Shown piece after piece: positions 1 to 8,446 of a stretch of DNA of 64,000 nt. The DNA lies in NCBI RefSeq assembly GCF_002269505.1, contig NZ_NQKQ01000002.1:1-64000 (forward strand), written 5' to 3'. The position numbers and the translations under genes were made by a program. The notes beneath the pieces were generated by a model, which ran no database searches, was not told where the DNA came from, and worked only from the letters and a program-made list of their open reading frames with translations. The stretch is from Pseudomonas fragi. Its GTDB lineage: Bacteria > Pseudomonadota > Gammaproteobacteria > Pseudomonadales > Pseudomonadaceae. The stretch's first letter is position 1, and each line of letters opens with the position of its first letter.

Positions 1-340
1 AGGAGGTTCTGCGTAGTGGGTCGACCGGCATGGATGCCGGGAGAGCCGCGATGGGCCATGGATGGCCCGTGGCGGCGTGCCCACGGAGCGGGACCGGAGC
101 GAGGGAACCTGAGCGCAGCGAAGGCCGTACGCCAGGGGCAAGCCTTTTTGGTTACTTTTTCGGCGTTTGGAAAAAGTGACTCGCTGTAAGAGCGAAACCA
201 TAATTTCAGTTAGACACAAATGCTGGATATGCACGCGGTACACCGATTAAACGCAGATGCAGGGTATGTACGCGGTACACCGATTAAACGCAGATGCAGG
301 GTATGTACGCGGTACTCCCGTTAAAACCACCGAGTACATA
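1..340 (+). repeat. Long dispersed intergenic repeat, copy 1 (left end cut by window)
   Basis: Bases 1-240 align almost base for base with 40459-40699 (same strand) and with the reverse complement of about 39440-39700. Shared landmarks, in order, are a GTCGACCGGCATGGATGCCG block, the palindromic core GGGCCATGGATGGCCC near 54-69, a GAACCTGAGCGCAGCGAAGG block, a stretch rich in TTTTTGG/CCAAAAA, and an end motif GTTAGACACAAATGC. Short open frames run through it in several phases, but they are shared by all copies and lack credible starts, so I treat it as non-coding. The other copies extend about 70 bp further on the side that falls before base 1. Confidence 0.8.
221..331 (+). repeat. 37-bp tandem repeat, about three copies
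   Basis: A unit of 37 bp (starting TGCAGGGTATGTACGCGGTA and ending GATTAAACGCAGA) occurs at 221-257 (first bases diverged), 258-294 (exact) and 295-331 (the 3' part diverged). It sits exactly at the distal end of the long repeat copy. The other copies carry one related unit (GGATATGTACGCGGT at 40680-40694), so this looks like a local expansion of the repeat terminus. Confidence 0.8.
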
Positions 341-344
341 TCCA

Positions 345-620
345 TTCGATGTGTCACGGCGTTCTACGGGTTCCGCCCTTACGGCGGGTCACTTTTGGCA
401 AACGCCGAGTGTCGGACCATCCCAAAAATAACCAAAAGGTCTTGGCCCTACCATACGGCCGCCTCGCCAAGGCTCGCCGGTGCCCTCACTCCGGCACTGT
501 TATGGGGGCACGCCGCGACGGGCCATCCATGGCCCATCGCGGCTGGCGCGGCGTCCTGCCGCGCCACCCCCATAACAGCACCTGCGTTCGGCCTTCTGTG
601 ATGGGCCCCAGCGGTGTTTG
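345..620 (-). repeat. Divergent inverted copy of the long dispersed repeat
   Basis: Read on the minus strand this segment repeats the architecture of copy 1: the GGGCCATGGATGGCCC core (its complement is at about 521-536), a CGTACGGCC-like block replaced by CATACGGCC near 451, and CCAAAAGG-type tracts near 420-445. Identity to the other copies is clearly lower than between copies 1, 2 and 3. With copy 1 it forms a head-to-head inverted pair upstream of rpsB. No plausible gene is seen here. Confidence 0.6.
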
Positions 621-741
621 GAATATTTCGGTGGCGGCAGTAGGATTGAGCTACAAGCTACAAACAAGACGTAAACCCTTGCCAGATAAGGGCTTAGCAA
701 TAAAGTCTGAATTCACGCTTCGTTTTTTACGCATCTTGTGG

Positions 742-888
742 TATAAAATGCGCCGCTTTGCGGGTATAGCCCGCAGAGCACAAACCCACACACGTGTCGA
801 CACGATGACCTGGGTGCCTTCAGCTTTGAAGCTGCTGGTTGGTCGTTGGGATACGTGGAGGCCTAACCCGACTTATTAAGGAACTATC
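742..888 (+). promoter_or_regulatory. Promoter -10 and structured rpsB leader
   Basis: A TATAAA -10 element lies at 742-747; no convincing -35 is seen. The roughly 135-nt leader holds a hairpin TGCGGG/CCCGCA (759-764 with 770-775), a perfect 12-bp palindrome CGTGTCGACACG (793-804) and a hairpin CAGCTT/AAGCTG (821-826 with 829-834), then AAGGA before the ATG. Long structured leaders of rpsB in gammaproteobacteria mediate feedback by free S2; that this leader does so is inferred from position and structure only. Confidence 0.55.
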
Positions 889-1632
889 ATGTCCCAAGTC
901 AACATGCGCGATATGCTGAAGGCCGGTGTGCACTTCGGTCACCAAACCCGTTACTGGAACCCGAAGATGGGTAAATACATCTTTGGCGCGCGTAACAAGA
1001 TCCACATCATCAACCTTGAAAAAACCCTGCCAATGTTCAACGAAGCTCTGACTTTCGTAGAGCGTCTGGCCCAGGGCAAAAACAAGATTCTGTTCGTCGG
1101 CACCAAGCGTTCCGCTGGCAAGATCGTTGCTGAAGAAGCAGCACGTTGCGGTTCGCCGTACGTCGATCACCGCTGGTTGGGCGGCATGCTCACCAACTTC
1201 AAAACCATTCGTGCTTCGATCAAGCGTCTGCGTGACCTTGAAATCCAGGCAGAAGACGGTACTTTCGCCAAGCTGACCAAGAAAGAGGCGCTGATGCGCA
1301 CTCGCGATCTGCAGAAGCTGGATCGTAGCCTGGGTGGTATCAAGGACATGGGCGGTCTGCCAGACGCTCTGTTCGTTATCGACGTTGACCACGAGCGTAT
1401 CGCGATCACCGAAGCTAACAAGTTGGGTATCCCGGTAATCGGCGTTGTCGATACCAACAGCAGCCCAGAAGGTGTTGACTACATCATCCCGGGTAACGAT
1501 GACGCAATCCGCGCTATCCAGCTGTACATGGGTGCGATGGCTGATGCTGTGATCAAAGGCCGTAACCACGTTGCTGGCGGCACCGACGTTTTCGTCGAAG
1601 AAGCTCCAGCTGCAGCGGTAGTTGAAGGCTGA
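889..1632 (+). CDS. rpsB: 30S ribosomal protein S2
   Basis: Encodes 247 residues, the usual bacterial S2 length. S2 is a late-assembling protein of the small ribosomal subunit and is needed to recruit S1. The N-terminus [20 protein letters not shown] is the S2 signature, followed by the coiled-coil insertion (about residues 105-150) and a [12 protein letters not shown] segment of the Rossmann-like core. The ATG follows an AAGGA ribosome site. It is separated from tsf by a strong symmetric hairpin, so tsf is probably expressed partly by read-through, as in the classic rpsB-tsf operon. Codon use is that of a highly expressed gene. Confidence 0.98.
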   Translation: MSQVNMRDMLKAGVHFGHQTRYWNPKMGKYIFGARNKIHIINLEKTLPMFNEALTFVERLAQGKNKILFVGTKRSAGKIVAEEAARCGSPYVDHRWLGGMLTNFKTIRASIKRLRDLEIQAEDGTFAKLTKKEALMRTRDLQKLDRSLGGIKDMGGLPDALFVIDVDHERIAITEANKLGIPVIGVVDTNSSPEGVDYIIPGNDDAIRAIQLYMGAMADAVIKGRNHVAGGTDVFVEEAPAAAVVEG

Positions 1633-1661
1633 GTAATTAACGCCTAGCGTTTACTCAGTAC

Positions 1662-1690
1662 GCAAAAAGGGGGCTTGGCCCCCTTTTTGC
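1662..1690 (+). terminator. Rho-independent terminator/attenuator between rpsB and tsf
   Basis: Perfect 12-bp inverted repeat GCAAAAAGGGGG / CCCCCTTTTTGC with a 5-nt loop, with the U-run inside the stem. It lies 30 bp after the rpsB stop and 149 bp before tsf, so it probably trims tsf expression relative to rpsB. Confidence 0.85.
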
Positions 1691-1838
1691 CACCTCGAAA
1701 TCCATTTGTTGTAACCCTGTTTGTTGTATCTGTATCAGATGGCGACGTGCACGGTTGATTCGGGGTGCGCTTCAAACGAATTGAACGCCCGTTCGGTCGG
1801 GTGGAATGGTTGAAAACCTATCCAAGAGGAATTTTGAA

Positions 1839-2708
1839 ATGGCAGAGATTACTGCAGCGTTGGTTAAAGAACTGCGTGAGCGTACTGGCGAAGGCATGAT
1901 GGACTGCAAGAAAGCCTTGACCAAGGCTGGCGGCGACATCGAAAAAGCCATTGATGACATGCGTGCTTCGGGCGCCATCAAGGCAGCCAAAAAAGCAGGT
2001 AACGTTGCTGCTGAAGGCGCTATCGCAGTTAAAGTTGCAGACGACAACAAGTCGGCTGTAATTCTTGAAGTCAACTCGCAAACCGACTTCCTGGCTCTGC
2101 AAGAAGACTTCAAAAACTTCGTCGCTGCCAGCGTTGAAAAAGCCTTTGCTGACAAATTGACCGACGCAGCTCCGCTGATCGCCGCTCAAGAAGAAGCTCG
2201 TCTGATTCTGGTTGGTAAAGTAGGCGAGAACGTAAACATTCGTCGCCTGGCGCGCATCGAAGGCGACGTTGTTGACGCTTACCTGCACGGTAACAAAATC
2301 GGTGTTGTAGTTGCTCTGAAAGGCGGCAACGCTGAGCTGGCTCGTGACATCGCCATGCACGTAGCCGCAAGCAACCCAGAGTTCCTGCTGCCATCGCAAG
2401 TTTCCGCTGATGCTATCGAACGCGAAAAAACCGTGTTCATGAGCCTCAACGAAGACAAGATCAAAGGCAAGCCAGCAGAAATCGTTGAAAAAATGGTTGC
2501 CGGTCGCATCAGCAAGTTCCTGGCAGAAGCCAGCCTGGTTGAGCAAGCGTTCGTTAAGAACCCGGAAATCAAAGTCGGCGAACTGGCCAAGAAAGCCGGC
2601 GCTGAAATCGTTTCCTTCACTTACTTCAAAGTAGGTGATGGCATCGAGAAGCCAGTTGACGACTTCGCTGCTGAAGTTGCTGCTCAAGTGGCTGCCAGCA
2701 AGCAATAA
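1839..2708 (+). CDS. tsf: Elongation factor Ts
   Basis: 289 residues, the usual length. EF-Ts is the cytosolic guanine-nucleotide exchange factor that recycles EF-Tu-GDP. The N-terminal module MAEITAALVKELRERTGEGM and the following DCKKAL are diagnostic of the EF-Tu-contacting UBA-like domain; the core shows the NSQTDF motif near residue 80. I start at 1839 rather than the upstream in-frame ATG at 1806 because AAGAGG lies just before it and the family begins with MAxIT. It is second in the translation operon after rpsB and is followed by its own hairpin. Confidence 0.97.
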   Translation: MAEITAALVKELRERTGEGMMDCKKALTKAGGDIEKAIDDMRASGAIKAAKKAGNVAAEGAIAVKVADDNKSAVILEVNSQTDFLALQEDFKNFVAASVEKAFADKLTDAAPLIAAQEEARLILVGKVGENVNIRRLARIEGDVVDAYLHGNKIGVVVALKGGNAELARDIAMHVAASNPEFLLPSQVSADAIEREKTVFMSLNEDKIKGKPAEIVEKMVAGRISKFLAEASLVEQAFVKNPEIKVGELAKKAGAEIVSFTYFKVGDGIEKPVDDFAAEVAAQVAASKQ

Positions 2709-2731
2709 GACGGTTTTAAACTGTCGACCCG

Positions 2732-2763
2732 AAGAGGCTGCCCGCTCACGCGCGCAGCCTCTT
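2732..2763 (+). terminator. Terminator after tsf
   Basis: Stem AAGAGGCTGC (2732-2741) pairs perfectly with GCAGCCTCTT (2754-2763), followed by TTC. It separates tsf from the pyrH-frr unit, which must have its own promoter within 2770-2900 or depend on read-through. Confidence 0.8.
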
Positions 2764-2916
2764 TTCAAATGGGAGGGGATTTTTCCTTCTCGGCGGAACC
2801 GGTTTACAAATTCGTGTTCCGATGGTGCTGCTGTGCAGTGCCACAGCTAGAACAAGCGCGGGTTGAAAAATGACCTCGCACAGATTATCTATAAAACGCG
2901 GCAGGAGAGATTCGCA

Positions 2917-3660
2917 ATGGCTCAGCAGGGCAGTGGTTATCAAGCTCGCTATAAACGCATTCTACTCAAGCTAAGCGGCGAAGCCCTGATGGGCTCTGAA
3001 GAGTTCGGGATCGACCCAAAAGTACTCGACCGCATGGCACTGGAAGTCGGCCAACTGGTCGGCATCGGTGTTCAGGTAGGATTGGTAATTGGCGGTGGCA
3101 ACCTGTTCCGTGGTGCAGCACTGAGTGCTGCAGGCATGGACCGTGTAACCGGCGACCATATGGGGATGCTGGCTACCGTGATGAACGCCCTGGCCATGCG
3201 CGATGCGCTGGAACGTGCGAATATCTCCGCCATCGTTATGTCGGCTATTTCCATGGTAGGCGTGACTGATCATTACGATCGTCGCAAGGCCATGCGTCAC
3301 CTGAACGCCAAGGATGTAGTGATTTTCGCTGCGGGTACCGGTAATCCTTTCTTCACGACGGATTCAGCTGCCTGCTTGCGTGCCATCGAAATCGATGCCG
3401 ATGTAGTACTCAAGGCAACCAAGGTTGACGGCGTGTACACCGCAGATCCATTCAAAGACCCGCATGCCGAGAAGTTCGATCATCTGACTTACGATGAAGT
3501 ACTGGATCGCAAACTGGGTGTAATGGACCTGACGGCCATCTGTCTGTGCCGCGACCATAAAATGCCATTGCGTGTATTTAATATGAACAAGCCCGGCGCT
3601 TTGCTTAATATTGTCCATGGCGGCGCTGAAGGCACTCTGATCGAGGAAGGTCAACAATGA
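2917..3660 (+). CDS. pyrH: UMP kinase
   Basis: 247 residues. A hexameric amino-acid-kinase-fold enzyme that phosphorylates UMP to UDP in pyrimidine nucleotide synthesis; bacterial forms are GTP-activated and UTP-inhibited. Motifs seen: the nucleotide-binding [14 protein letters not shown] near residue 14, the glycine-rich [10 protein letters not shown], and [12 protein letters not shown] near residue 145. The start at 2917 is chosen because CAGGAG (2902-2907) is correctly spaced; an upstream in-frame ATG at 2863 has no ribosome site. Its stop overlaps the frr start (ATGA), indicating coupled translation. Confidence 0.97.
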   Translation: MAQQGSGYQARYKRILLKLSGEALMGSEEFGIDPKVLDRMALEVGQLVGIGVQVGLVIGGGNLFRGAALSAAGMDRVTGDHMGMLATVMNALAMRDALERANISAIVMSAISMVGVTDHYDRRKAMRHLNAKDVVIFAAGTGNPFFTTDSAACLRAIEIDADVVLKATKVDGVYTADPFKDPHAEKFDHLTYDEVLDRKLGVMDLTAICLCRDHKMPLRVFNMNKPGALLNIVHGGAEGTLIEEGQQ

Positions 3661-4214
3661 TCAACGAAATCAAAAAAGACGCACAGACGCGCATGCAGAA
3701 ATCGCTGGACTCTCTGTCCCATGCATTTGGCCAGATCCGTACCGGCAAGGCTCACCCAAGCATTCTGGGTAGCGTGATGGTGCCTTACTATGGCTCGGAT
3801 ACTCCGATCAGCCAGGTAGCCAACATCACCGTTAAAGACTCCCGCACCCTTCAAGTTGTAGCGTTCGAGCGCAACATGCTGGGCGCAGTCGACAAGGCCA
3901 TCCAGAGCGCCGGTCTGAACCTCAACCCGACCAACCTGGGTGAGTTGCTGCTGATCTCCATGCCGGCCCTGACTGAAGAAACCCGTAAGGTTTTCGCCAA
4001 GCAGGCTCGTGATGCTGCTGAAGACGCCCGTATTGCCGTGCGTAATATCCGTCGCGACGCGTTGAGCCAGTTGAAAGATCTGGTCAAAGAGAAGGAAATC
4101 AGCGAAGACGAAGAGCGTCGTGCTGCTGATGATATCCAGAAACTGACCGACAAGGCCGTGGCAGATATCGAAGTTGCCACCAAGCAGAAAGAAGCGGACC
4201 TGATGGCCGTATAA
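3657..4214 (+). CDS. frr: Ribosome recycling factor
   Basis: 185 residues, exactly the family length. With EF-G it splits post-termination ribosomes. The N-terminus [20 protein letters not shown] and the [10 protein letters not shown] segment form the start of the three-helix bundle; the C-terminal [11 protein letters not shown] and DKAVADIE helices are typical. It overlaps the pyrH stop by 4 nt with a GAGGAAGG ribosome site inside pyrH, so the two are translationally coupled. uppS follows after 15 bp. Confidence 0.97.
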   Translation: MINEIKKDAQTRMQKSLDSLSHAFGQIRTGKAHPSILGSVMVPYYGSDTPISQVANITVKDSRTLQVVAFERNMLGAVDKAIQSAGLNLNPTNLGELLLISMPALTEETRKVFAKQARDAAEDARIAVRNIRRDALSQLKDLVKEKEISEDEERRAADDIQKLTDKAVADIEVATKQKEADLMAV

Positions 4215-4229
4215 GGGTCAGGGCGTTTT

Positions 4230-4985
4230 ATGGAAAAGACGAAGCAGGCTGACCCGTCATCTGTTCCGCGACATGTCGCGATCATCATGGACGGTAATAA
4301 TCGCTGGGCGAAAAAACGCTTTCTGCCGGGTGTCGCCGGGCATAAAGCGGGTGTGGATGCGGTTCGTGCGGTCATTGAAGTATGTGCCGAGGCCGGGGTC
4401 GAGGTACTGACCCTGTTCGCGTTTTCCAGTGAAAACTGGCAGCGGCCCGCCGCTGAAGTCAGTGCCTTGATGGACCTGTTTTTCAGGGCGCTGCGTCGTG
4501 AGGCCAAGCGCCTCAACGAAAACGAGATCAGTCTGCGGATCATTGGTGACCGCTCGCGCTTTCATCCCGATTTGCAAAATGCGATGCGTGAAGCGGAAGC
4601 AATGACAGTGGGCGAAGGCCGCTTTGTCTTGCAGATTGCCGCCAACTACGGTGGCCAGTGGGATATCGCCCAGGCCGCGCAGCAGTTGGCGCGTCAAGTT
4701 CAGACGGGTGACTTGCAGCCGGAGGAAATCACTCCGGGCTTGTTGCAAACCTGTCTGGTAACGGGCGATTTGCCATTGCCCGATCTGTGTATCCGCACCG
4801 GTGGCGAGCACCGCATCAGCAATTTCTTGCTGTGGCAGCTGGCCTATTCCGAGTTGTACTTCTCCGACCTGTTCTGGCCGGACTTCAAACACGAAGCCAT
4901 GCAGCACGCATTGGCTGATTTCGCTTCTCGCCAGCGTCGCTTCGGTAAAACGAGCGAACAGGTTGAGGCTGGAGCCCGGATTTAA
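4230..4985 (+). CDS. uppS: Undecaprenyl diphosphate synthase (cis-prenyltransferase)
   Basis: 251 residues. Condenses isopentenyl diphosphate with farnesyl diphosphate to make the C55 carrier for peptidoglycan and O-antigen. The catalytic P-loop motif IIMDGNNRWAKKR appears near residue 18 with the essential Asp, and the C-terminal RTGGEHRISNFLLWQ motif near residue 190 binds the IPP diphosphate. Also called ispU. Its stop and the cdsA ATG share a base (TAATG), fitting a tightly coupled envelope-precursor operon uppS-cdsA-dxr-rseP-bamA. Confidence 0.97.
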   Translation: MEKTKQADPSSVPRHVAIIMDGNNRWAKKRFLPGVAGHKAGVDAVRAVIEVCAEAGVEVLTLFAFSSENWQRPAAEVSALMDLFFRALRREAKRLNENEISLRIIGDRSRFHPDLQNAMREAEAMTVGEGRFVLQIAANYGGQWDIAQAAQQLARQVQTGDLQPEEITPGLLQTCLVTGDLPLPDLCIRTGGEHRISNFLLWQLAYSELYFSDLFWPDFKHEAMQHALADFASRQRRFGKTSEQVEAGARI

Positions 4986-5791
4986 TGCTTAAACAACGAA
5001 TCATCACTGCACTTATCTTGCTGCCAATTGCCTTGTGCGGCTTTTTCCTGCTCGAGGGCAGCGGCTTTGCGCTGTTTATTGGCCTGGTCGTGACCCTGGG
5101 TGCCTGGGAGTGGGCGCGTCTTGCCGGTTTCGAGGCTCAACCTGCGCGTATTGTGTTTGCCGTGCTGGTGGCCTTGTTGCTGTTTGGCCTGCATCTGTTC
5201 CCTGACCTGGCGCCGTGGGTGCTGGGTGCTGCGGTATTGTGGTGGGCCACGGCTACTTTCCTGGTTCTGACCTTCCCGCAATCGGCTGTGCACTGGTCGA
5301 GCATTGCGACCAAGCTGGTGATCGGTCTGTTGATCCTGTTGCCGGCCTGGCAAGGCCTGGTCCTGATCAAGGCAATGCCGTTGGGCAACTGGCTGATCAT
5401 GGCAGTGATGGTTCTGGTGTGGGGCGCAGACATTGGCGCTTATTTTTCCGGGCGCAAATTCGGCAAGCGCAAGCTCGCACCTAAAGTCAGCCCGGGCAAA
5501 AGCTGGGAAGGCGTTTTTGGCGGCTTGCTGCTGAGCCTGCTGATCACTGCCGTTGTCGGGGTGGTGCGCGGCTGGAGCGCTTCGCAGATGTTTGCCGCGT
5601 TGGTGGGCGCTGCCGTAATCGTATTGATATCGGTAGTCGGCGACCTCACGGAAAGCATGTTCAAACGCCAGGCCGGGATTAAAGACAGCAGCAACCTGCT
5701 GCCGGGCCATGGTGGTGTACTGGATCGCATTGACAGCCTGACGGCAGCGATCCCTGTATTTGCTGTATTGCTGTGGATGGCGGCTTCATGA
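4985..5791 (+). CDS. cdsA: Phosphatidate cytidylyltransferase (CDP-diacylglycerol synthase)
   Basis: 268 residues of mostly hydrophobic sequence with about eight membrane helices. Converts phosphatidic acid and CTP to CDP-diacylglycerol, the branch point for all phospholipids. The family signature lies near the C-terminus: [18 protein letters not shown] followed by DRIDS. Overlaps dxr by ATGA. The hydrophobic ends and the preceding single-base overlap with uppS suggest coupled expression. Confidence 0.97.
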   Translation: MLKQRIITALILLPIALCGFFLLEGSGFALFIGLVVTLGAWEWARLAGFEAQPARIVFAVLVALLLFGLHLFPDLAPWVLGAAVLWWATATFLVLTFPQSAVHWSSIATKLVIGLLILLPAWQGLVLIKAMPLGNWLIMAVMVLVWGADIGAYFSGRKFGKRKLAPKVSPGKSWEGVFGGLLLSLLITAVVGVVRGWSASQMFAALVGAAVIVLISVVGDLTESMFKRQAGIKDSSNLLPGHGGVLDRIDSLTAAIPVFAVLLWMAAS

Positions 5792-6975
5792 GTCGTCCAC
5801 AACAGATTACCGTTCTGGGGGCGACGGGTTCTATCGGCCTGAGTACCCTGGATGTGATTGCGCGTCATCCCGAGCGCTATCAGGCGTTCGCGCTGAGCGG
5901 CTACAGCCGTCTCGACGAGCTGCTGGCCTTGTGTGTCAAGCATCGGCCGCAAGTTGCCGTGGTTCCGCATGAAAAGGCTGCCAGTCAGTTGCAGGCAGGC
6001 TTGCGCGCTGCTGGGCTGAACACCGAAGTGCTGGTGGGTGAAGAGGGGTTGTGCCAGATTGCGTCGGCTCCTGAAGTCGATGCGGTGATGGCGGCAATCG
6101 TCGGTGCTGCAGGCTTGCGCCCGACACTGGCGGCAGTCAATGCCGGCAAAAAGATCCTGCTGGCCAATAAAGAGGCGCTGGTAATGACCGGCGATCTGTT
6201 TATGCAGGCTGTGCGTCGCAGCGGCTCGGTTTTGCTGCCCATCGACAGCGAGCACAATGCGATCTTCCAGTGCTTGCCCCAGGATTTTGCCCGTGGTCTG
6301 GGTAATGTCGGTGTACGTCGGATTTTGCTAACAGCCTCGGGCGGTCCGTTCCGTGAGACACCGCTGGCAGAGCTGGAACACGTCACGCCGGAGCAGGCCT
6401 GCGCTCATCCCAACTGGTCAATGGGGCGCAAAATTTCGGTGGATTCGGCGAGCATGATGAACAAGGGTCTGGAGCTGATCGAGGCCTGCTGGTTGTTCGA
6501 TGCGCGTCCGGAGCAGGTCGAGGTGGTGATCCATCCGCAAAGCGTGATCCATTCGCTGGTCGATTATGTAGATGGCTCGGTACTGGCCCAGTTGGGCAAC
6601 CCTGATATGCGCACGCCGATTGCCAATGCCCTGGCCTGGCCTGAGCGGATTGACTCGGGTGTAGCGCCGTTGGACCTGTTTGCGGTGGCGCGGCTGGACT
6701 TTCAGCGCCCTGACGAGCAACGTTTCCCTTGTTTGCGCCTGGCGCGCGAGGCTGCCGTTGCGGGCAATAGCGCCCCGGCAATGCTTAATGCGGCAAACGA
6801 GGTGGCTGTGGCGGCCTTTTTGGAGGGTCGAATCCGCTACCCGCAGATCGCGCGTATTATCGAAGACGTTTTAAATAGCGAGCCAGTGGTCGCCGTAAAC
6901 GAACTGGAGGCGGTTTTCGCCGCTGATGGCAAGGCCCGAATGCTGGCTGAGCAGTGGTTGAGTCGTAACGGCTGA
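5788..6975 (+). CDS. dxr: 1-deoxy-D-xylulose 5-phosphate reductoisomerase
   Basis: 395 residues; first committed step of the MEP isoprenoid pathway, NADPH-dependent conversion of DXP to MEP. The N-terminal [14 protein letters not shown] is the NADPH-binding loop; [17 protein letters not shown] (metal ligands Asp and Glu) and [13 protein letters not shown] follow in family order. The start at 5788 (MSRPQQ) overlaps the cdsA stop; a start 15 bases upstream is possible but would lie inside cdsA. ispD and ispF of the same pathway lie at 26.3 and 30.3 kb. Also named ispC. Confidence 0.97.
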   Translation: MSRPQQITVLGATGSIGLSTLDVIARHPERYQAFALSGYSRLDELLALCVKHRPQVAVVPHEKAASQLQAGLRAAGLNTEVLVGEEGLCQIASAPEVDAVMAAIVGAAGLRPTLAAVNAGKKILLANKEALVMTGDLFMQAVRRSGSVLLPIDSEHNAIFQCLPQDFARGLGNVGVRRILLTASGGPFRETPLAELEHVTPEQACAHPNWSMGRKISVDSASMMNKGLELIEACWLFDARPEQVEVVIHPQSVIHSLVDYVDGSVLAQLGNPDMRTPIANALAWPERIDSGVAPLDLFAVARLDFQRPDEQRFPCLRLAREAAVAGNSAPAMLNAANEVAVAAFLEGRIRYPQIARIIEDVLNSEPVVAVNELEAVFAADGKARMLAEQWLSRNG

Positions 6976-7018
6976 AAGTGGTGCAGGCCGCAACCGGACA
7001 GAATCGCGGAGAAAGTAG

Positions 7019-8371
7019 ATGAGTGCGCTCTATATGATTGTTGGCACCCTGGTGGCATTGGGGGTGCTGGTCACTTTTCATGAATTCGGTCACTTTTGGG
7101 TGGCGCGCCGTTGTGGCGTCAAGGTTCTGCGCTTCTCCGTGGGCTTCGGTACGCCTTTGCTGCGCTGGCATGATCGCCAGGGCACCGAGTTTGTCGTAGC
7201 GGCCATCCCGTTGGGCGGCTATGTGAAAATGCTCGATGAGCGCGAGGGCGCTGTGCCTGTCGATCAGCTTGATCAGTCGTTCAACCGCAAAACTGTAGGC
7301 CAGCGCATTGCCATTGTCGCGGCCGGGCCGATTGCCAACTTCATGTTGGCCATGGCGTTCTTCTGGGTGCTGGCAATGATGGGCAGCCAGCAAGTGCGGC
7401 CGGTCATCGGTGCCGTAGAGGGCGGCAGCCTGGCGGCGCAAGCCGGCCTGGTAGCGGGGCAGGAAATTGTATCCATTGATGGCGAGCCAACCACGGGCTG
7501 GTCCAACGTCAACCTGCAATTGGTTCGTCGTCTGGGTGAAAGCGGGTCCTTGCAGGTTGTTGTGCGTGAACCGGGTACCACTGCCGAGGCGTCCCATCAG
7601 TTGGTATTGAAAGACTGGCTCAAGGGTGCCGATGAGCCGGATCCGATCAAGTCGCTGGGGATTCGTCCGTGGCGTCCCGAGTTGCCGGCCGTTCTGGCAG
7701 AGCTCGACCCGAAAGGCCCGGCCCAGGCTGCCGGGCTAAAAACCGGTGACAAGCTGCTTGCCATCAACGATCAGGCTGTCAAGGACTGGCAGCAGGTTGT
7801 CGACTGGGTGCGTGTGCATCCTGAGGCCCGTGTTGTGTTGCATGTCGAGCGTGATGGTGTGCCGGTAGATATTCCGGTCACCCTGGCTGCTCGCGGTGAA
7901 GGCAAGGCGGCAACCGGTTATCTGGGAGCCGGGGTCAAAGGTGTCGACTGGCCACCAGCGATGATTCGCGAGGTCAGCTATGGCCCGCTGGATGCGATCG
8001 GGGAGGGGGCTAAACGCACCTGGACCATGAGCATTCTGACGCTCGACTCGCTCAAGAAAATGTTGTTCGGTGAGCTCTCGGTAAAAAACTTGAGTGGACC
8101 GATAACCATTGCTAAAGTGGCGGGCGCTTCTGCCCAGTCGGGTGTTGCTGATTTCCTGAATTTCCTGGCTTATCTGAGTATCAGCCTGGGGGTTCTGAAT
8201 TTGTTGCCCATTCCTGTACTGGATGGGGGGCATTTGTTGTTTTATCTGATCGAGTGGGTGCGTGGTCGCCCCTTGTCGGATCGGGTGCAGGGTTGGGGAA
8301 TGCAGATCGGTATCAGTTTGGTGGTCGGGGTGATGTTACTTGCCTTGATCAACGATCTGGGCCGTCTGTAA
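7019..8371 (+). CDS. rseP: RseP site-2 zinc metalloprotease
   Basis: 450 residues. An inner-membrane intramembrane protease which, after DegS-type cleavage, cuts the anti-sigma factor (MucA in Pseudomonas) and releases the envelope-stress sigma factor. The zinc motif HEFGHFWVARR sits in the first membrane helix near residue 22; two periplasmic PDZ domains follow (about 115-190 and 220-300), and the third zinc ligand lies in LNLLPIPVLDGGHL near residue 395. AGGAG-type ribosome site GGAGAAAG precedes the ATG. Its position upstream of bamA and skp matches its envelope-quality role. In Pseudomonas also called mucP. Confidence 0.96.
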   Translation: MSALYMIVGTLVALGVLVTFHEFGHFWVARRCGVKVLRFSVGFGTPLLRWHDRQGTEFVVAAIPLGGYVKMLDEREGAVPVDQLDQSFNRKTVGQRIAIVAAGPIANFMLAMAFFWVLAMMGSQQVRPVIGAVEGGSLAAQAGLVAGQEIVSIDGEPTTGWSNVNLQLVRRLGESGSLQVVVREPGTTAEASHQLVLKDWLKGADEPDPIKSLGIRPWRPELPAVLAELDPKGPAQAAGLKTGDKLLAINDQAVKDWQQVVDWVRVHPEARVVLHVERDGVPVDIPVTLAARGEGKAATGYLGAGVKGVDWPPAMIREVSYGPLDAIGEGAKRTWTMSILTLDSLKKMLFGELSVKNLSGPITIAKVAGASAQSGVADFLNFLAYLSISLGVLNLLPIPVLDGGHLLFYLIEWVRGRPLSDRVQGWGMQIGISLVVGVMLLALINDLGRL

Positions 8372-8446
8372 ACGCTTCGCTGAATTGCGAATCTGCCGCA
8401 TTTTGCGGCAGTTTGTTTATTGCCAGTTGGAATAAGAAAGGACTTC

